DNA of 64,000 nucleotides from NCBI GenBank assembly GCA_001602455.1, contig CP012157.1, forward strand, positions 491,733-555,732. The letters are read 5' to 3'. This document shows positions 17,179 to 25,299 of the stretch, piece after piece; the stretch's first letter is position 1, and each line of letters starts with the position of its first letter. The stretch comes from Betaproteobacteria bacterium UKL13-2 (GTDB lineage: Bacteria; Pseudomonadota; Gammaproteobacteria; Burkholderiales; Usitatibacteraceae). The notes under the pieces were generated by a model, which was not told where the DNA came from, searched no databases, and saw only the letters and a list, made by a program, of their open reading frames with translations. The position numbers were made by a program, and so were the translations under genes.

Positions 17179-17949
17179 ATGAACTTAACAGCAATCATCG
17201 CCGAGGACGAACCAATCCTCCGCGCACAGCTAAAAACAAAACTCGGCAAGCTCTGGCCCGAGCTCAAGATTGTCGCCGACGTTGGTGATGGTGAGGCAGC
17301 GCTTGAGGCGATCGCAGAACATCAGCCTTCACTGGCGTTCTTGGACATTCAAATGCCGGAGATGACCGGTATTGAGGTTGCACGCAGCTTGTCGGCAAAC
17401 AAAGAACTCAAATGCCATATCGTATTTGTCACAGCATTCGATCAATACGCTGTTGATGCGTTCAATACTGGCGCGATCGACTACGTGTTGAAACCGTACT
17501 CAGATGATCGTCTCCATGCGGCGGTTGAGCGGCTCAAAGAGCGTTTAAGTGCAGTGCCAGCGCAGCCGCAGAATCTTGAGTCGTTGATGCAGCAACTCGC
17601 TGCCAAACTCAATCCGACCGCCGAAAAGCTAAAGTGGATCAAGGCCAATATCGGTTCCAATCTGCGCCTGATTCCGATTGAAGACGTATTGTTTTTTCAG
17701 TCCGATGAGAAGTACACTCTAGTGGCGACCAAGGAGCTCGACGCACTCATCAGAACGCCGATTAAGGAAATACTTGAAGGTGTTGATGCCGAAAGATTTT
17801 GGCAGATTCATCGTTCGACGATCGTGCAGGCCGCAGCGATTGATTCGGTCACACGCGACTTTCGCGGCCAGGCCACCGTCAAGGTCAAGGGACGCAAAGA
17901 AAACTTGACGGTCTCCCGACCGTTTTCACATCTCTTCAAGCAGATGTAG
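17179..17949 (+). CDS. LytTR-family response regulator
   Basis: This 256-residue regulator has a receiver domain (about 1-125) with acidic residues E9, D10 and E11, phospho-acceptor D56 in AFLDIQMPEMTG and K106-type lysine in YVLKPY. The C-terminal LytTR DNA-binding domain spans about 155-255 (IPIEDVLFFQSDEKYT ... SRPFSHLFKQM). It follows the LytS-like kinase gene and is its obvious partner. LytTR regulators bind direct repeats near promoters, but no target could be assigned in this window. Confidence 0.93.
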   Translation: MNLTAIIAEDEPILRAQLKTKLGKLWPELKIVADVGDGEAALEAIAEHQPSLAFLDIQMPEMTGIEVARSLSANKELKCHIVFVTAFDQYAVDAFNTGAIDYVLKPYSDDRLHAAVERLKERLSAVPAQPQNLESLMQQLAAKLNPTAEKLKWIKANIGSNLRLIPIEDVLFFQSDEKYTLVATKELDALIRTPIKEILEGVDAERFWQIHRSTIVQAAAIDSVTRDFRGQATVKVKGRKENLTVSRPFSHLFKQM

Positions 17950-18119
17950 TTCGTTTCTTGCGGGAACGCTGATGTATTTTTGTCCGCAATTTTTCTTGTT
18001 TGTCGTGCAACATTTGATTGGATGGCGCTTTTCTGCCTCCCCACAGCATATGTAGAGGTGCGGCATAAGTTTGATCTTTGCGGGAAAATGGCATCTCAAC
18101 CCAACTGACTTTGCCCACC

Positions 18120-18641
18120 ATGATCTATCGCCTCGGAAATGCCAGCCCAATACTCAAGGGCAACAACTACGTTGCTCCCAACGCCGCCGTGATCGGCGAT
18201 GTCGTGCTGGAGCAAAACGCCAATGTTTGGTGGGGTGTGACGATACGGGGCGATAACAACACCATCACACTCGGCGAAAACGTAAATATTCAGGACGGCG
18301 CGGTGTTACACACTGATGAGGGTGTCATGCTTCATCTGGAGAAGGATGTGTCCGTCGGCCACATGGCGATGTTGCACGGCTGTACCGTGAAAGAAGGTTC
18401 GCTAATCGGTATTCGTGCTGTAGTGCTGAACAACGCGGTGATTGGCCGTGAGTGCCTTATCGGTGCCGGCGCGTTGGTGTCAGAAGGAAAAGTAATTCCT
18501 GATCGTTCGCTTGTCTTGGGCGCACCTGGCCGTGTGGTCAGGCAACTCAACGACGACGAAGTCAAGATGCTACGTTGGATCGCGCAGCACTATGTCGAAA
18601 ATGCGGCGCGTTACCGATCTGAGCTTGCCGTGGCTGATTGA
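18120..18641 (+). CDS. Gamma-class carbonic anhydrase-like hexapeptide protein
   Basis: This 173-residue left-handed beta-helix protein consists of hexapeptide repeats. Candidate metal ligands are the histidine in AVLHTDEG and the two in SVGHMAMLHGC, the pattern of the YrdA/PaaY/gamma-carbonic anhydrase group. Many such proteins have weak or no measured carbonic anhydrase activity, so the reaction is not certain. The ATG at 18120 (MIYRLGNASP) fits the family start better than the in-frame ATG at 18078. It is the first of four closely packed plus-strand genes. Confidence 0.85.
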   Translation: MIYRLGNASPILKGNNYVAPNAAVIGDVVLEQNANVWWGVTIRGDNNTITLGENVNIQDGAVLHTDEGVMLHLEKDVSVGHMAMLHGCTVKEGSLIGIRAVVLNNAVIGRECLIGAGALVSEGKVIPDRSLVLGAPGRVVRQLNDDEVKMLRWIAQHYVENAARYRSELAVAD

Positions 18642-18653
18642 TTGAGCTGTGCA

Positions 18654-19778
18654 ATGAACCAAGCTGCATCTGACTGTGCATCGCACACGAGTCGACGACT
18701 GATCCAATGGGGCTTACTGACCTATGTGTTGATGCTCACCTACGCGAGCCTAGCGCCTTTTGAAGGATGGCAACGCCCGCAGGGCTATACGCTGTTTGAT
18801 TGGCCAAAATATGTGACGGGGTTTGATTTGGCGATCAATATGGTGGCCTATCTTCCATTGGGAGTCATCGTTGCGGCTGCGCTCCGCAATCCCTTGGACG
18901 ACGTGGAGTTTAGTCCGCGACAATGGCCGATCGTCTTGTTGCTTTCAGTATTGACCGGGTTGGCGATATCGCTTGCGATGGAGTCGGTACAAGCCTTTCT
19001 GCCAAGCCGTGTCTCGTCTCCGCTTGATGTTCTGGCCAATACCATTGGAACGAGTGCCGGTGCGATCGCGATGCTACTCCCCGCCGGACGTCGCTTGATC
19101 CACGCGATGGTTGAGTTCCGCCGATCCTATTTTTCGCAGGCCCCGCGTACTGACTGGGGTTTGCTGTTGCTCGCGTTGTGGTTGTTCGCGCAGCTCAATC
19201 CAGCGATTCCGTTTTTCGAGGCGGGCATGTTGGCTGAGCAGGTACCAGTGGTGACCACTGGTGTTCCAGCCGCCGCGACCCCGTATGATCCGCTGGTGTT
19301 ATGGCCGCAAGCGGTCGGCGTTGCATTGAATGTGGCGGCGTTTGCGATGTTTGTAGCGATGCTACTGCCACCGGCGCAAAGCGTGGCGCTACCGTTAGCG
19401 CTTATCTTAGCCTCGGGGTTGACAGCGAAGTTAGCGATGGCGGCACTCCTGCTGAAGGCGCCGCAGCTAGGCTCGTCGCTATCGCCTGCCACTGTCATCG
19501 GCGTGATAGCTGGGCTGATTTTGCAGCCGCTGTTTACGCGGCCTCGCTATCGCTGGCGAGCCTTTTGGGCGGCGTTGTTCATGTTTGCGGGCGGCGTGAT
19601 GGCGAAGCTTGCGAGCGGATACGCGGCGCTCGATCAAGCGCTTAGGCTGTTCAATTGGCCGCACGGTCAGCTTGCTAACTTCGCCGGACTGACGCGCTGG
19701 GTCAACGAGATATGGCCTTTTGCCGCCCTGATTTTCCTGGCGGTGGCGTTTGTATCAAATCAACCGGAGTCGCAATGA
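18654..19778 (+). CDS. VanZ-family membrane protein
   Basis: The product of about 374 residues has roughly eight to ten hydrophobic segments. The N-terminal half shows the VanZ-like pattern: a first helix with TYASLAPFEGW, then DLAINMVAYLPLG, and ESVQAFLPSRVSSPLDVLAN. The family includes VanZ of teicoplanin resistance, but most members have no known role. A TTG at 18642 is in frame; the ATG at 18654 is preferred. The stop overlaps the ferredoxin start by four bases (ATGA), so the two are translationally coupled. Confidence 0.85.
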   Translation: MNQAASDCASHTSRRLIQWGLLTYVLMLTYASLAPFEGWQRPQGYTLFDWPKYVTGFDLAINMVAYLPLGVIVAAALRNPLDDVEFSPRQWPIVLLLSVLTGLAISLAMESVQAFLPSRVSSPLDVLANTIGTSAGAIAMLLPAGRRLIHAMVEFRRSYFSQAPRTDWGLLLLALWLFAQLNPAIPFFEAGMLAEQVPVVTTGVPAAATPYDPLVLWPQAVGVALNVAAFAMFVAMLLPPAQSVALPLALILASGLTAKLAMAALLLKAPQLGSSLSPATVIGVIAGLILQPLFTRPRYRWRAFWAALFMFAGGVMAKLASGYAALDQALRLFNWPHGQLANFAGLTRWVNEIWPFAALIFLAVAFVSNQPESQ

Positions 19779-20083
19779 GTTACTTTCAGCACCACGTCTT
19801 TTTTTGTGTCAATCAGCGTCCTGATGGCCGCCCATGTTGCAGTGATCACCAAGCCGACGACGTTCGCGCCTACGCCAAGCAGCGTATCAAGGAACTGAGC
19901 CTCAATGGCAAGGGTAAAGTGCGGATCAATAGCGCAGGTTGTATGGACCGCTGCGAAGACGGCCCTGTCTTGGTTGTTTATCCGGAGGGTGTTTGGTACA
20001 CCTATGTCGACAAAAATGATGTCGATGAGATTGTTTCGGAGCACATTCAAAACGGCCGTGTGGTTGAACGGCTGAAAATTTAG
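19775..20083 (+). CDS. Thioredoxin-like [2Fe-2S] ferredoxin
   Basis: This 102-residue protein belongs to the thioredoxin-like 2Fe-2S ferredoxins. Cysteine positions are consistent with cluster ligands: FFCVNQ (C10), RPCCSDH (C20/C21), INSAGCMDRCEDGP (two cysteines four residues apart). It begins with the family-typical MSYFQHHVFFC. The ATG overlaps the VanZ stop, and the alpha/beta hydrolase starts four bases after its own stop. No redox partner enzyme is adjacent, so the electron acceptor is unknown. Confidence 0.9.
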   Translation: MSYFQHHVFFCVNQRPDGRPCCSDHQADDVRAYAKQRIKELSLNGKGKVRINSAGCMDRCEDGPVLVVYPEGVWYTYVDKNDVDEIVSEHIQNGRVVERLKI

Positions 20084-20087
20084 TCCG

Positions 20088-20726
20088 ATGGCATTACCGT
20101 TCCCTGCCGAGCGTAGGCTCATCTTGGGTGGTGCAGGCAATATTGAGGTTGTTGCCCATCTGCCGGCGGAAATAGCCGCTCGCGCCGTTGCGATTGTTGC
20201 GCATCCGCACCCTCTGTTCGGGGGCACGATGGACAATAAAGTTGTGACAACACTAGCGCGCGCCATGTTTGATGCAGGTGCAGCCGTATTTCGCTTTAAC
20301 TTTCGTGGTGTTGGAAAGTCTGAGGGCACACACGATCATGGACGGGGCGAGACCGAAGATATGTTGAACGTCCTGACCCATGCCGCATCTGTCGCGGGTG
20401 AAAATCTGCCCGTCTGGTTTGCCGGATTTTCCTTCGGTGGTGCGGTGGCGCTTGCGGCGTCTGAGCAGGCGGCGGTAGATGAAATGGTGCTGGTCGCCCC
20501 AGCATTTGAGCGCATGTCGCACTGGGTAAACGTTTCGAAAGGGGGGAACCCTCCCGCGTCGACATTGCTGATTCACGGTGAAAGTGACGAAACCGTTCCC
20601 ATGGCGGACTCAATGGCGTGGGCTAAGCCGCGCGACCTCTGCGTGACGGTTGTTCCCGCAGCGGATCACTTTTTTCATATGCGCTTACATATCCTCAAGC
20701 GCCTCGTCTCACAGCATTTTCACTAG
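20088..20726 (+). CDS. Alpha/beta hydrolase
   Basis: The 212-residue enzyme has an alpha/beta-hydrolase fold: HPHPLFGGTMDN near residue 40, FRGVGKSEG near 75, the nucleophile elbow GFSFGG near residue 107, a late aspartate in HGESDETVP and a C-terminal histidine in PAADHFFH. Its small size and HPHPLFGG motif match the DUF/YqiA-like acyl hydrolases often found beside this ferredoxin. The substrate is unknown. Its TAG stop lies within the CTAG that begins a dispersed element, so the repeat end and the gene end coincide. Confidence 0.88.
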   Translation: MALPFPAERRLILGGAGNIEVVAHLPAEIAARAVAIVAHPHPLFGGTMDNKVVTTLARAMFDAGAAVFRFNFRGVGKSEGTHDHGRGETEDMLNVLTHAASVAGENLPVWFAGFSFGGAVALAASEQAAVDEMVLVAPAFERMSHWVNVSKGGNPPASTLLIHGESDETVPMADSMAWAKPRDLCVTVVPAADHFFHMRLHILKRLVSQHFH

Positions 20727-20882
20727 CCTGAACATCTCATGGCGACGCGCTTGAGGGCGGGTGAATGGGCGAGCGTGCAGCCCGCATCCACCGCCAAAGA
20801 GGAGCCATCCAAAATGGTTTGCCAATCGTTCAGAGGCAACGTCCTTTGACGCAGCAGGCGACCCGAGAAATATTCAGGCAAG
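20723..20882 (+). repeat. Dispersed element, CTAG family, most complete copy
   Basis: This 160-bp element has terminal inverted repeats: CTAGCCTGAACATCTCATGG at the left and CCGAGAAATATTCAGGCAAG at the right. The core (GCGAGCGTGCAGCCCGCATC ... CAAAATGG ... GAGGCAACGTCC) matches the copies at 6290, 25172 and 51285. It codes for nothing recognisable and begins at the hydrolase stop codon. Confidence 0.85.
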
Positions 20883-20913
20883 CATATTGCCTCTGGGCGA
20901 GACCCGGCTGAAC

Positions 20914-20942
20914 AAAAAAGCCCACCGATTGGTGGGCTTTTT
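20914..20942. terminator. Bidirectional intrinsic terminator
   Basis: A stem GCCCACC/GGTGGGC with a GATT loop, flanked by A5 and T5, works on both strands. It separates the converging plus-strand hydrolase unit and the minus-strand redoxin gene. Confidence 0.9.
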
Positions 20943-20957
20943 AATGACCAAGGTAGG

Positions 20958-21575
20958 CTATTTGTATTTCACGCTACAGCCATAGGGTGTGGAGGATGCA
21001 ACCGTAATGGGCTTGTTGGCTTTCGACTCTTCTAATGCGGCGACCACGAAGTTCTTTGCCGTTTTGATCTCGTCTTTGTTGGTGCCGCGCTTGTCGTCAA
21101 TCGCGCCCGCGTAGACCAGCATGCCGGCCGGATTGATGATGTACATATGCGGCGTCGTTTTTGCGCCATAGAGTTGCCCAACCTTGCCATCAGCGTCGGT
21201 CATGTAGCGATCGGGTGCCGCCTTCTTGTCGGTGATGTAGCCCTTCAATTTGTCGTTGCTCAAGAAGTCTTGATGGGCGGGATTGGTCGAGTTGATGGTG
21301 AGCCAAACAGTATCCTTGGCGTCGTATTTGTTTTGCAGCGACTGCATGTTGTTTGAGTCATAGTGCTTCATCACGAACGGACACGCCGGGTTGTGCCACT
21401 CAAGCACCACGTACCTGCCTTTGTAATCGGCGAGTTTGACGGGTTTGCCATTCACGTCGTTCAGCGTGAAATCTGGTGCGGCCTGTCCCACCGAAGCCGC
21501 TGTCGCGTTCTTGGCGATCAGCATGCCGCAGACGAGGCAACAGGCAAGGAGCGATGCGATGGTGGAATGCTTCAT
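20958..21575 (-). CDS. Exported redoxin/AhpC-TSA-like protein
   Basis: The 205-residue protein has a signal peptide (about 1-26, ending ...ATA-AS) and a thioredoxin-fold redoxin domain: VGQAAPDFTLNDVNG, YVVLEWHNPACPFVMKHY and TTPHMYIINPAGMLVYAG. Only one cysteine sits at the expected active-site position (PACPF), so it resembles a peroxiredoxin-like or one-cysteine redoxin rather than a CXXC disulfide reductase; a second cysteine lies near the C-terminus (YGCSVKYK). It probably acts in the periplasm. It is monocistronic, with the bidirectional terminator 16 bases after its stop. Confidence 0.87.
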   Translation of the reverse strand: MKHSTIASLLACCLVCGMLIAKNATAASVGQAAPDFTLNDVNGKPVKLADYKGRYVVLEWHNPACPFVMKHYDSNNMQSLQNKYDAKDTVWLTINSTNPAHQDFLSNDKLKGYITDKKAAPDRYMTDADGKVGQLYGAKTTPHMYIINPAGMLVYAGAIDDKRGTNKDEIKTAKNFVVAALEESKANKPITVASSTPYGCSVKYK

Positions 21576-21694
21576 ATTAAGTCCTCACACAAAGTCGATA
21601 AGGTTGAAGTCGGCTGTGGCCAACATTGCCGCGCCCAGTTGAGAGCGCAGGCAACGCAAAAAGTTGCTTCGTTGTCATATTACACGGCAATAAA

Positions 21695-21720
21695 AAAGGC
21701 TTCCTTTGCGGAAGCCTTTT
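21695..21720 (-). terminator. Intrinsic terminator after icd
   Basis: An 11-bp stem AAAAGGCTTCC/GGAAGCCTTTT with a TTTGC loop lies 16 bases after the icd stop. On the minus strand it is followed by a further T-run. Confidence 0.9.
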
Positions 21721-21736
21721 ACTGGGGTAGCGGCAA

Positions 21737-22951
21737 TCAAGCCATCTGTTTTTTGAGTTCCATGTCCACCGCATGCATGTACTGCTCCGTGGTCAGGTAA
21801 GGGTGGTCTGGGCGAATCAAGATCGCCAAATCTTTGGTCATCTCACCGCGTTCAACAACGTCAACACAAGCCTTCTCGAGCTTCAGCGCAAAATCGACCA
21901 CGTCCGGTGTGTCATCCATCCGGCCGCGCGCCTGAAGACCGCGAGTCCATGCGTAGATAGAGGCGATTGGATTGGTAGACGTCGGTTTGCCCTGCTGGTG
22001 CATCCGGTAATGGCGTGTCACCGTGCCGTGCGCGGCTTCGGACTCAACCGTCTTGCCGTCCGGCGACATGAGCACGGATGTCATCAAGCCCAGCGAGCCG
22101 TATCCCTGCGCAACGGTATCGGACTGCACATCGCCATCGTAGTTTTTACACGCCCACAAGTAGCCGCCGCTCCACTTGAGATTCGATGCCACCATATCGT
22201 CGATCAAACGATGTTCATAGGTGAGACCTTCCGCATCAAACTTTGCCTTGAACTCCGCGTTGAAAATTTCCTCAAACAAATTCTTAAAGCGGCCGTCGTA
22301 GACTTTCAGGATCGTGTTCTTGGTGGACAGGTAGACCGCGTATTTGCGCTGCAAGCCATAGTTAAAGCAAGCGCGGGCAAAACCGGCGATCGACTCGTCA
22401 AGGTTATACATTGACAATGAAATGCCGGCCCCCGGTGCTTTGAAGACTTCCTTTTCTATTGGCGCGGAGCCGTCACTCGGCGTGAACTTCACCGTGAGGG
22501 TGCCAGCACTTGGAAATTGGAAGTCCGTTGCGCGGTATTGGTCGCCGAACCCATGGCGTGCGACGACGACGGGTTTGTCCCAATGCGAAACCAAACGTGG
22601 AACGTTTTTGCAAATGATCGGCTCGCGGAAAATAGTGCCGTCCAAAATATTGCGAATAGTGCCGTTAGGCGACTTCCACATTTGCTTCAAGTTAAATTCT
22701 TTGACACGCGCTTCGTCTGGTGTGATGGTGGCGCATTTGACGGCGACGCCATATTGCTTGGTGGCCATCGCCGATTCAACGGTGACCTTGTCGTCGGTCG
22801 CGTCGCGATGTTCCATGCCTAAGTCATAGTATTTGAGGTCAATGTCCAAGTAGGGGAGGATCATTTTTTCGCGAATCATCTGCCAGATAATGCGAGTCAT
22901 CTCATCGCCGTCCATCTCAACGACGGGGTTTTTGACTTTAATTTTGGGCAT
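21737..22951 (-). CDS. icd: NADP-dependent isocitrate dehydrogenase, dimeric eukaryotic-like type
   Basis: It oxidatively decarboxylates isocitrate to 2-oxoglutarate in the TCA cycle, producing NADPH. The 404-residue length, start [36 protein letters not shown] (substrate loop), RHGFGDQY and [14 protein letters not shown] (nucleotide region) match the IDH1/2-like homodimeric subgroup rather than the E. coli type. Metal and substrate residues lie in [11 protein letters not shown]. It stands alone, with its own terminator, and a 129-bp fold-back element lies about 200 bases upstream. Confidence 0.96.
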   Translation of the reverse strand: MPKIKVKNPVVEMDGDEMTRIIWQMIREKMILPYLDIDLKYYDLGMEHRDATDDKVTVESAMATKQYGVAVKCATITPDEARVKEFNLKQMWKSPNGTIRNILDGTIFREPIICKNVPRLVSHWDKPVVVARHGFGDQYRATDFQFPSAGTLTVKFTPSDGSAPIEKEVFKAPGAGISLSMYNLDESIAGFARACFNYGLQRKYAVYLSTKNTILKVYDGRFKNLFEEIFNAEFKAKFDAEGLTYEHRLIDDMVASNLKWSGGYLWACKNYDGDVQSDTVAQGYGSLGLMTSVLMSPDGKTVESEAAHGTVTRHYRMHQQGKPTSTNPIASIYAWTRGLQARGRMDDTPDVVDFALKLEKACVDVVERGEMTKDLAILIRPDHPYLTTEQYMHAVDMELKKQMA

Positions 22952-23155
22952 GGGTTTTCCTAGGCGGGTTAACGGATCACGGCGCGGATCGCGGCGACCA
23001 CGAACGTGGTGCCAAGACGTGCAACGAAGGCTGAAATTATAGCAAACAGGTTAGCCCTGCGTGTGATCATTGAATCTTCAAACCCTAGCAAAGACGAGCA
23101 TTTTCAGCGCATTTCGCTTGGTAAACCGCGCCTTTATTAGACTTTCGTGTAAGCC

Positions 23156-23284
23156 GAACTTCTCGAAACCGTCGCGAGCGGGCGAAGTTCGTGCCGACGG
23201 GTTTGGCAAACACGGGACACGTACCCAGTGTACGGCGAGCACCGCAGCGCGAAATTCGCCCACGCAGCAGGTTTATAGAAGTTC
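23156..23284. repeat. 129-bp fold-back element, copy 2
   Basis: The same length as the copy at 14322. Terminal inverted repeats GAACTTCTCGAAACC and GGTTTATAGAAGTTC differ at two positions. Inward from each end the arms stay partly complementary (GGGCGAAGTTCG versus CGAAATTCGCCC). The centre has a CGTAC/GTACG hairpin. Confidence 0.85.
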
Positions 23285-23332
23285 CCTGAATAGAGGGCGC
23301 ACTGATACGCCGATAGCGCAGTGGTCGATTAG

Positions 23333-23393
23333 GTCCAAAAACAACAAATGCCCCACGAGGGGGTGTTTGTTGTCTGGTGGCCTGGGGCGGAAT
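23333..23393 (-). pseudogene. tRNA-Phe 3' remnant with duplicated terminator
   Basis: Bases 23375-23393 repeat the last 19 bases of the tRNA-Phe gene, including encoded CCA. They are followed (minus strand) by a near-copy of the tRNA terminator (hairpin at 23347-23366 and an A-rich tract read as U). Upstream on the same strand the T-arm is interrupted by about 85 bases containing a 9-bp hairpin (23453-23477), before a GGTTCGA-like sequence at 23481-23487. Confidence 0.65.
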
Positions 23394-23513
23394 GTGCCCG
23401 TCTCGCTTTGAGCGATCCGGCCATCGCTTCGCGACCGCGCTGCTGCGCGTCCAATCGAAGTTCACTGGACTTCGATTAGTCGAACCGGCGTTGTTCAGCT
23501 CCCTAATCCAATC

Positions 23514-23545
23514 ACCAAACAAAAACGCCCCACGAGGGGGCGTTT
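23514..23545 (-). terminator. Intrinsic terminator of tRNA-Phe
   Basis: A stem ACGCCCC/GGGGCGT with a 5-base loop is followed on the minus strand by TTTTTGTTTG. It begins 6 bases after the tRNA 3' CCA. Confidence 0.88.
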
Positions 23546-23551
23546 GTTGTT

Positions 23552-23765
<214 letters not shown>

Positions 23766-23910
23766 CCAGGCCGTATTTTTAAAGCGACTGCAAATTCGGT
23801 ACTGCGGAAACCGTAGCCTCTGCTCTTCCACGAAAAGCCCGGCATGGCTTTTCGGTTCGTCAGGCGCAAAGCCATGCTTTGCGAAACCCCTGCCTTACCC
23901 AACTGAGCTA
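23766..23910 (-). repeat. 145-bp tandem unit 2 containing a tRNA-Phe 5' half
   Basis: Identical over all 145 bases to the unit at 23621-23765. A further CCAGGCCGTA begins a third period at 23911 but diverges after ten bases. Confidence 0.9.
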
Positions 23911-23967
23911 CCAGGCCGTAATTCTGTCTTTAGCGCAAGTTGTCGGACGCCTTGCGGAAAGCCGATA

Positions 23968-23995
23968 ATTATACTGTCAATCGTCGCCGAATCAA
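23968..23995 (-). promoter_or_regulatory. Predicted promoter of the tRNA-Phe array
   Basis: On the minus strand, TTGATT (23995-23990) and a consensus TATAAT (23973-23968) are separated by 16 bases. Transcription would start near 23961 and run through both 145-bp units into tRNA-Phe. It overlaps the likely start region of the divergent AbrB-type gene. Confidence 0.6.
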
Positions 23996-23997
23996 AA

Positions 23998-25025
23998 TTG
24001 CCCAATCTCCTTAGGATATTTGTCGGTCTTGCCGTCTCAGTGACTGGTGGGTCGCTCTGCGCGTACTGGCATACGCCGCTGCCGTGGATGATTGGGCCGC
24101 TGGTGGCGATGGCGGTTTGTAACTTTAGCGGGGCTCGATTAGCCGCGCCGCCGATCGGGCGTGAATTGGGTCAGTTGATGATCGCAATCACGCTCGGGCT
24201 CTACTTCACACCAAACGTGGCACGCGAAGTGGTAAGCCATGCAGGCCTACTGCTTTCTGCTGCATTTTTGTCGATTGGGGTCGGCTATATCGCAAGCCGT
24301 GTGTTGGTGCGTTAGCCCGCGTCGATGAGCCGACGGCATTTTTTGCCAGCGTCCCCGGCGGGGCGGCCGAAATGGCGACACTTGGCGAGCGCTTTGGTGC
24401 GGCGGTGGACAAAGTTGCTGTGGCGCACTCGCTACGCATTACGCTGGTTGTGTGTACGATCCCCGTTCTCTTGACTGTGCTCAACGTCCACGGCGGCGAG
24501 ATCTATCGACCGGTTCAGATTGTGTTCTCCGCTTGGGGTTTGGTCGCGCTGATTTGTATCGGTATCTCGGGCGGTTTGCTATTTGGGACAACAAAGTTTC
24601 CTAACCCGTGGCTGATGGGCCCGCTCCTTGCGACGATGGTGCTGACCGCGTCTGGTGTTGAGCTCTCGTCAATGAATCTTACGCTGACCAATATGGGGCA
24701 GGTATTGCTCGGTTGTGCGTTGGGTGCGCGATTTTCGAAGTCGTTTTTGCAGGATGCGCCGCGGTTTGTCTTGGTCGTGGTCGCCAGTATTTTTCTGATG
24801 ATGTTGCTGTCGACATTGATCGGCGTTGCGCTGGGCATGCTTACGGGTACCTTTGTGCCGTCAATGGTTCTCGCAATGGCACCTGGGGGCATCGCTGAGA
24901 TGTCGATTACGGCGCGCACATTGCAACTTGCCGTGGCGCTTGTGACGGCAGCCCACGTCACCCGCGTGTTGGTTATCGTTGGATTGACACAACAAATTTT
25001 TCGATTCATGGTGCGCAAGAAATGA
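23998..25025 (+). pseudogene. AbrB-family membrane permease, frameshifted
   Basis: Two open frames together encode one protein of about 342 residues with many hydrophobic segments, matching the AbrB/AmoR-like membrane family. The first part runs from about 23998 (TTG; no ATG in frame) to a TAG at 24313 and includes TPLPWMIGPLVAMAV. The second part is in the next frame and continues directly with LARVDEPTAFFASVPGGAAEM from 24312. The family motif spans the junction without loss of sequence, so one missing base near 24312 explains the break. No slippery sequence is visible. It may be a true pseudogene or a sequencing error. The TTG start lacks a good ribosome-binding site. Confidence 0.75.
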
Positions 25026-25050
25026 TTGCTGCACAACAAGCTGAAAGTAC

Positions 25051-25084
25051 AAAAAAAATCGCCGCGCTAAAAAGGCGCGGCGAT
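25051..25084 (-). terminator. Intrinsic terminator downstream of the TctE-like kinase
   Basis: A perfect 10-bp stem ATCGCCGCGC/GCGCGGCGAT is followed on the minus strand by eight T residues. It closes the minus-strand unit that ends at 25295 and also lies 26 bases after the plus-strand permease. Confidence 0.85.
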
Positions 25085-25171
25085 GAAAGTGGACTGACTT
25101 GACCTAACAACAGTCCACTCGGGGTTCATAAAAAAGATTCAATTAATAGCATAGGCGATGAACCTTACGTC

Positions 25172-25299
25172 AACCTGACAATCATTTCGGGTGCAGCCGA
25201 CACCCCTCGCAAAAGAGGAACGATCCAAATTGGTTTGCCAATCGTTGGTAGGCAACGTCCCTCTAAGCAGCGGGCAACCCATGAAATACTCGGGTTAGG
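25172..25299 (+). repeat. Dispersed element, CTAG family, copy 3
   Basis: A 128-bp copy with the core CAAAAGAGGAACGATCCAAATTGG and a right end CCCATGAAATACTCGGGTTAG. The left end (ACCTGACAATCATTTCGG) is decayed and the segment next to it is shorter than in the 20723 copy. The right end supplies the TAA stop of the histidine kinase gene (25297-25295). Confidence 0.75.

Noticed and set aside
25172-25299. Insertion sequence with transposase
   Set aside because: The element is too short to encode one and no transposase frame was found anywhere in the window.
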